Made by a program: the position numbers and the translations under genes. DNA of 33,162 nucleotides from an uncultured Clostridia bacterium (lineage in GTDB: Bacteria > Bacillota > Clostridia > Oscillospirales > Acutalibacteraceae). Of this stretch, positions 29,870 to 33,162 are shown one piece after another. Position 1 is the stretch's first letter. Each line of letters opens with the position of its first letter. The stretch covers positions 1-33,162 of the forward strand of contig CAMVTS010000024.1 of the NCBI GenBank assembly GCA_947170465.1. The letters run 5' to 3'. The notes below the pieces were generated by a model. The model saw only the letters and a list, made by a program, of their open reading frames with translations. It had not been told where the DNA came from and did no database searches.

Positions 29870-29898
29870 ATTAAAACATACTTTTTTGCAAATTGCAA
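29870..29898 (-). promoter_or_regulatory. SleB-like gene promoter
   Basis: On the minus strand, TTGCAA (29893-29898), 17-bp spacer, TTTAAT (29870-29875) with extended TGT. The predicted leader is about 125 nt. Upstream, 29896-29921 holds CAAGC/GCTTG and CCGAC/GTCGG hairpins of unknown meaning. Confidence 0.5.
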
Positions 29899-30051
29899 GC
29901 CGACCCTGTCGGATTAGCTTGTAACCTTGATTACAGCCGTGTAATACTTCGCCGTTTTAATTTCATTAAGAAATAATCCTTTGTGTATTTTTCATAAAAT
30001 TATATTCATAATCTAGTAGAATCCGCTGAATCGTGAAAATTTCAAAAAATT

Positions 30052-30339
30052 TCAATTTTTCCCGAAAAATAGCCATTTCCGGGACTTTTTTGCCGGCACC
30101 GGCGGCGGACACGAAACGATGACAGCGTCCTCGCCAATCAGCTGAATTTTCTCCCACGGAATAATAAAATCATCACTTTTTCCGAATATTCCAAAGAAGA
30201 AATTTCGTCCAAATATTACAAAAGCTACAATCCTTGCGGTTTTTGTTTCCAATAATATGTCATCTACGTAGCCGATACGCGCGCCGTCGACCGCGCTGAT
30301 AACCTCCTTGTGCCGCATGTCTGTCAGTCTGCATTTCAT
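30052..30339 (-). CDS. YlmC/YmxH-family PRC-barrel protein
   Basis: The 95-aa product begins MKCRLTDMRHKEVI and has the PRC-barrel pattern AVDGARIGYVDDILLETKTARIVAFVI, then IPWEKIQLIGEDAVIV, as in YlmC/YmxH proteins linked to sporulation. A C-terminal Lys-rich extension (KKSRKWLFFGKN) is unusual. ATG 30339 has a GGGGAGTGAG SD; the frame to 30387 has no support. It is divergent from degV. No strong promoter or terminator is evident, though the 3' region is AT-rich. Confidence 0.85.
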   Translation of the reverse strand: MKCRLTDMRHKEVISAVDGARIGYVDDILLETKTARIVAFVIFGRNFFFGIFGKSDDFIIPWEKIQLIGEDAVIVSCPPPVPAKKSRKWLFFGKN

Positions 30340-30386
30340 GCTTCTCACTCCCCTACAGCCTATGCCCTGCCGTGTGTGATTATGCA

Positions 30387-30415
30387 TTGACTTTTGACTG
30401 ATGATTTGTTAAAAT
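30387..30415 (+). promoter_or_regulatory. degV promoter
   Basis: TTGACT (30387-30392), 17-bp spacer, TAAAAT (30410-30415). A second TTGACT at 30394-30399 is too close to the -10. Confidence 0.65.
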
Positions 30416-30448
30416 AGAATCGATAAAATAGAAACGGAGGACAATATT

Positions 30449-31321
30449 ATGGATTATGTACTGATGACCGACGCTTCCTGCGACCTTACCCAGAAGCAGG
30501 TTGACGAAACCGGAGTTGTGGTTCTCCCCATGGAATTTCAGATTGAGGACAAGACCTTTTTGCATTATCCCGACTGCCGCATGATGAAGCTTGACGAATT
30601 TTATCAGCATATCCGCGACGGCGTTTATCCCAAAACCACGCAGATTAACATGGAGTCATTCAAGAATTACTTTGAGCGCTATCTCAGAGCAGGCAAGGAC
30701 GTGCTCTACACCGGCATTTCCACCGGTCTGAGCGGCACCTTCAACACCTGCATGATTGCCGTCGAGGAGCTGCGCGCGAAATATCCCAAAAGAAAAATCA
30801 TCGCGCTGGATTCCTGCTGTGATTCCGCCGGTCTCGGACTGCTCGTCTATCTCGCCGGCAGGAAATACGCCGAGGGCGCTTCGATGGACGAGGTTGCCGG
30901 TTTTATTGAGACAACCAAGCATCAGGTGGCGCACTGGTTCATTGTGGACGATTTAGACCAGCTCAAACGCGGCGGCAGAATCTCCTCTGTGGCGGCTACC
31001 TTCGGCAAGGCGCTGCAGATTAAGCCGCTCATCAGCTGCGACGAGGTCGGCAAGCTCATTAACGTCGGTAAAATCAGAGGCAAGAGCAACGTCAACAGCA
31101 CGCTGATTAAGTACCTTAAACGCGACGGTGAGAACCTGAAAAAATCGACGGTGTTCGTCGCCCATGCCGACAACATTGAAGGCGCCAAGGCGCTGCGCAA
31201 GGAAATCAAGAGCATGTGCAAGGATGTCCAGATTTGCGACATCGGTCCCGTTATCGGCGCGCATGTCGGCTCCGGTATGCTCGCAGTCGTATTCCTCGGC
31301 AAACGCAACCCCGTAGCTTAA
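30449..31321 (+). CDS. DegV-family fatty acid-binding protein
   Basis: The 290-aa product has the DegV/FakB layout: an N-terminal domain starting MTDASCDLTQKQVDETGV (short of the usual first strand 'I.TDS'), the TTQINMESF loop, YTGISTGLSGTFNTC (ligand-carboxylate binding Ser/Thr), DSCCDSAGLGLLV, and the C-terminal domain with LDQLKRGGRIS and GPVIGAHVGSGMLAVVF. FakB proteins present fatty acids to the kinase FakA for incorporation into phospholipid. No fakA lies in the window. SD CGGAGG (30435-30440) precedes ATG 30449. It is monocistronic. Confidence 0.95.
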   Translation: MDYVLMTDASCDLTQKQVDETGVVVLPMEFQIEDKTFLHYPDCRMMKLDEFYQHIRDGVYPKTTQINMESFKNYFERYLRAGKDVLYTGISTGLSGTFNTCMIAVEELRAKYPKRKIIALDSCCDSAGLGLLVYLAGRKYAEGASMDEVAGFIETTKHQVAHWFIVDDLDQLKRGGRISSVAATFGKALQIKPLISCDEVGKLINVGKIRGKSNVNSTLIKYLKRDGENLKKSTVFVAHADNIEGAKALRKEIKSMCKDVQICDIGPVIGAHVGSGMLAVVFLGKRNPVA

Positions 31322-31358
31322 TGCTTACCACTTGCCACTTACCACTAAGCAACAAACA

Positions 31359-31402
31359 AGCCGTCAGGCATTACCATTGCGGTAATGCCTGACGGCTGTT
31401 TT
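31359..31402. terminator. Bidirectional terminator, degV / 28-aa peptide
   Basis: A perfect 17-bp stem (31359-31375 with 31381-31397), loop ATTGC, followed by GTTTT on plus and TTGTTTGTT on minus. Confidence 0.9.
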
Positions 31403-31409
31403 CATGCGG

Positions 31410-31496
31410 CTAGCTTCGGCTGTAAAAGAGCAGGCACATCAGGCTCACGCCCAGAAACGCGCCGATGAAGGTGCCGATGATGATTCCCAATAGCAT
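31410..31496 (-). CDS. 28-aa single-helix membrane peptide (DUF3789-like)
   Basis: ATG 31496 is 6 nt after a full AGGAGG SD (complement of 31503-31508) and runs 28 codons to TAG at 31410-31412. The product is one hydrophobic helix, MLLGIIIGTFIGAFLGVSLM, then CLLFYSRS. The pattern of Gly-rich helix with MCL is like DUF3789 peptides, usually about 30-40 aa with a polar tail that is shorter here. It is convergent with degV, and divergent from spoIIGA, with which it shares the upstream region. Function unknown. Confidence 0.65.
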   Translation of the reverse strand: MLLGIIIGTFIGAFLGVSLMCLLFYSRS

Positions 31497-31569
31497 TTTT
31501 GACCTCCTGTACAAAATCAGACATTTCTCTTTACCGTTATATGCGATAATCAAAGCGGTGGTGACTGCT

Positions 31570-32370
31570 GTGAAAACAATCTACATTGACGTGCTGATAA
31601 CGGTAAATTTGTTTGTGGACTTCCTGCTGCTGCTCGGAACGCGGCAGCTGCTCAGTATTCGCGCCAAACAATGGCGGTTGATTCTAGGCGCCGTATTCGG
31701 CGGACTGTGCAGCCTTTGCGTTCTGTTGCCCAGGCTGCCCTTCGGGCTGAACCTGCTGCTCGACCTCGGCATTGCGGCCGCTGTTGTGCTCTGCGCCTTC
31801 GGCTTTGGCGGCTTGAAAAATTTTATCCGCCGCGTCGCGGTGCTGTTTGCGCTGTCGTTCTGCTTCTGTGGCTTGATGACGCTGCTGTACACGACCTTTC
31901 AGCCCGAGGGTATGGAGATTTTCAACAACACTGTCTATTTTAATATTTCCCCGGTGCTGCTGATTATTCTCACGCTTGTCTGTTATTATACTATGCGGCT
32001 CGTGAGAAGGCTGACGAAGGGTGCATGCGGAAAAAGCACCTGTCAGACGGAAATTTATCTGAACGGCGAGAGCGCCGTCTTTATCGCCGCGATTGATACC
32101 GGCTGCAACGTGAAGGAGCCTTTTTCGGGGGAATCCGTCATTATCGCCGAGGACGCGATTCTGCATGATTTGCGCCTCGAAAATGCTACAATGAGGATAA
32201 TCCCCTTTGAGAGTCTCGGAGGCAGCGGTCTGCTGCGCGGCTACCGGCTCGACCGGTTGATTATCGACGGCAAAGAATCCGGTCAGAGCGCGTATCTGGG
32301 CGTGTGCGACGGCGTGCTCAAGGGTGAAATCAAGGCACTCATGCCCTATGAACTGACAAAAGAACAGTGA
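31570..32370 (+). CDS. spoIIGA: SpoIIGA sporulation sigma-E processing protease
   Basis: The 266-aa product has five hydrophobic segments in its N-terminal half, starting TIYIDVLITVNLFVDFLLLL, the hallmark of SpoIIGA, and a C-terminal aspartic-protease half with the DTG motif in AAIDTGCNVKEPFSG. It cleaves pro-sigma-E at the sporulation septum after a signal from SpoIIR. GTG 31570 is chosen because the family begins a few residues before the first helix; an SD-like GGTGGTGA overlaps nearby, so the exact start is uncertain and the frame to 31465 is unlikely. It is followed by sigE after 9 nt, the normal Firmicute order. Confidence 0.93.
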   Translation: MKTIYIDVLITVNLFVDFLLLLGTRQLLSIRAKQWRLILGAVFGGLCSLCVLLPRLPFGLNLLLDLGIAAAVVLCAFGFGGLKNFIRRVAVLFALSFCFCGLMTLLYTTFQPEGMEIFNNTVYFNISPVLLIILTLVCYYTMRLVRRLTKGACGKSTCQTEIYLNGESAVFIAAIDTGCNVKEPFSGESVIIAEDAILHDLRLENATMRIIPFESLGGSGLLRGYRLDRLIIDGKESGQSAYLGVCDGVLKGEIKALMPYELTKEQ

Positions 32371-32379
32371 GGTTTTGTG

Positions 32380-33075
32380 ATGTTAAAATTTTTTTTCAGA
32401 ATGAAAATGTTTCTGCTCAGTGAAAACGAGGTCTGCTACATCAACGGCAGCGACACCCTTCCCCCACCGCTCAGCCGAGAGGAGGAACAGGAGATTTTCA
32501 GGCGCGTCGCCGCAGGTGACAGCCGTGCCAGAGAGCCGCTGATTGTTCATAACCTGCGGCTGGTGGTCTTTATCGCCAAGAAATTTGAGTCGCCCGGAGC
32601 AGGCGCGGAGGATTTGATCTCCATCGGCACCATCGGGCTGATTAAGGCGGTGAACACCTTCTCACCTGAGAAAAACATCAAGCTGGCAACCTACGCTAGC
32701 CGGTGCATTGAAAATGAGATTCTCATGTTCCTGAGAAAATCCTCCCAACTGAAAAACGAGGTGTCCATTGACGAGCCGCTCAACACCGATTACGACGGCA
32801 ACGAGCTGCTGCTCTGCGACATTCTGGGCAGCGACCCCGACGAGGTGAACCTCAATCTGGAAAACGAGCTGGAAAGGCGGCTTGTGCTCCGTGCCGTGGA
32901 GCACCTGAGTCCGAGAGAATGTCAGATTATGGAGCTGCGCTTCGGGCTGAACGGCAAAAAGGAGCATACTCAAAAGCAGGTCGCGGATATTCTCGGCATT
33001 TCGCAGTCGTATATTTCTCGTCTGGAAAAAAAGATTATCGCAGGTCTGAAGGAGGAGCTGGAAAAGGTGATGTAA
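32380..33075 (+). CDS. sigE: Pro-sigma-E, mother-cell sporulation sigma factor
   Basis: The 231-aa sigma-70 family protein has an N-terminal pro-sequence (about 1-28, [20 protein letters not shown]) removed by SpoIIGA, then region 2 ([51 protein letters not shown]) and region 4 ([36 protein letters not shown]). It directs RNA polymerase to early mother-cell genes. ATG 32380 is preferred over the adjacent GTG 32377 because of SD spacing from GAGG. It is co-transcribed with spoIIGA. The TAA stop (33073-33075) touches the repeat that follows. sigG, often next in line, is not seen in the remaining 87 bp. Confidence 0.97.
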   Translation: MLKFFFRMKMFLLSENEVCYINGSDTLPPPLSREEEQEIFRRVAAGDSRAREPLIVHNLRLVVFIAKKFESPGAGAEDLISIGTIGLIKAVNTFSPEKNIKLATYASRCIENEILMFLRKSSQLKNEVSIDEPLNTDYDGNELLLCDILGSDPDEVNLNLENELERRLVLRAVEHLSPRECQIMELRFGLNGKKEHTQKQVADILGISQSYISRLEKKIIAGLKEELEKVM

Positions 33076-33162
33076 TACTAATTCCTGATAGAAAATAGAC
33101 CGCAAATGGCTGATACTCATAAGGATGATTTGAAACCACAAGAGAAACAGCCGATTGGGAGC
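33075..33162. repeat. Second MITE-like element, partial
   Basis: Bases 33075-33100 match the reverse complement of 313-338 at 25 of 26 positions. The next bases, CGCAAA, extend a match (33090-33106) to an inner segment of the first copy (about 209-225, opposite strand). Beyond 33107 the sequence differs from the first copy. The element runs off the window. Its first base is the last base of the sigE stop codon. Confidence 0.65.

Noticed and set aside
29755..29900. c-di-AMP (ydaO) riboswitch ahead of the SleB-like gene
   Set aside because: Expected from context, but the conserved ydaO core motifs and size were not found; reported only as an unnamed structured leader.
30656..31308. Minus-strand frames opposite degV
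   Set aside because: Shadows of a clear DegV coding region, with no start signals.

Overview
The window reads as a chromosomal segment of a spore-forming, strictly anaerobic Clostridia, most likely Ruminococcaceae/Oscillospirales. I infer this from the spoIIGA-sigE pair, a YlmC/YmxH-like protein and a SleB-like hydrolase, from a GH13 amylase and a subtilase that both carry dockerin modules (as in ruminococcal amylosomes/cellulosomes), and from Firmicute signals: strong Shine-Dalgarno (SD) sites, some TTG/GTG starts, and sigma-A promoters with 17-bp spacers and often an extended TGn -10. Base composition is near 50% GC by eye. I see no rRNA, tRNA, CRISPR array, intact IS or prophage.

Layout. 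1-506: the end of an unknown transcript with a strong terminator, then a MITE-like repeat (180-338). 507-4440: an integrase remnant ahead of ychF, a 43-aa Cys/Gly-rich peptide, then on the minus strand an alr to ATP-grasp operon. 4524-8767: a serine-hydrolase lipoprotein, a cysteine synthase-like enzyme, a 67-aa membrane protein and ilvD. 8785-11868: an EF-G-like GTPase, a repeat-rich spacer with duplicated terminators, and a flavoprotein gene broken by one in-frame stop. 11938-18056: a secreted cluster made of a dockerin subtilase, a dockerin/CBM26 alpha-amylase with a LacI-type operator at its start site, and a convergent large secreted protein with a possible cohesin-like domain. 18189-25759: maf, a Wzm/Wzt-like glycan exporter, a cyclophilin lipoprotein, a coupled GH3 (nagZ-like)-tex pair, and a CarD-like regulator. 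25803-26009: a candidate small RNA gene not overlapping any CDS. 26123-31321: a zinc-ribbon/PASTA pseudokinase, a YwlG-family protein, a SleB-like hydrolase behind a structured leader, a YlmC/YmxH-like protein and DegV. 31359-33162: a 28-aa membrane peptide, spoIIGA, sigE, and a second copy of the repeat starting in the sigE stop codon.

How the genes fit together. Secreted polymer degradation (subtilase, amylase and perhaps the 540-aa protein as partner), envelope work (Alr, GH3 hexosaminidase, serine hydrolase, SleB-like hydrolase, glycan exporter, PASTA pseudokinase) and mother-cell sporulation control dominate. The least explained items are the candidate small RNA at 25803-25974, the cohesin-like protein beside two dockerin enzymes, the pseudokinase, the SleB leader RNA, and the two small repeat families.
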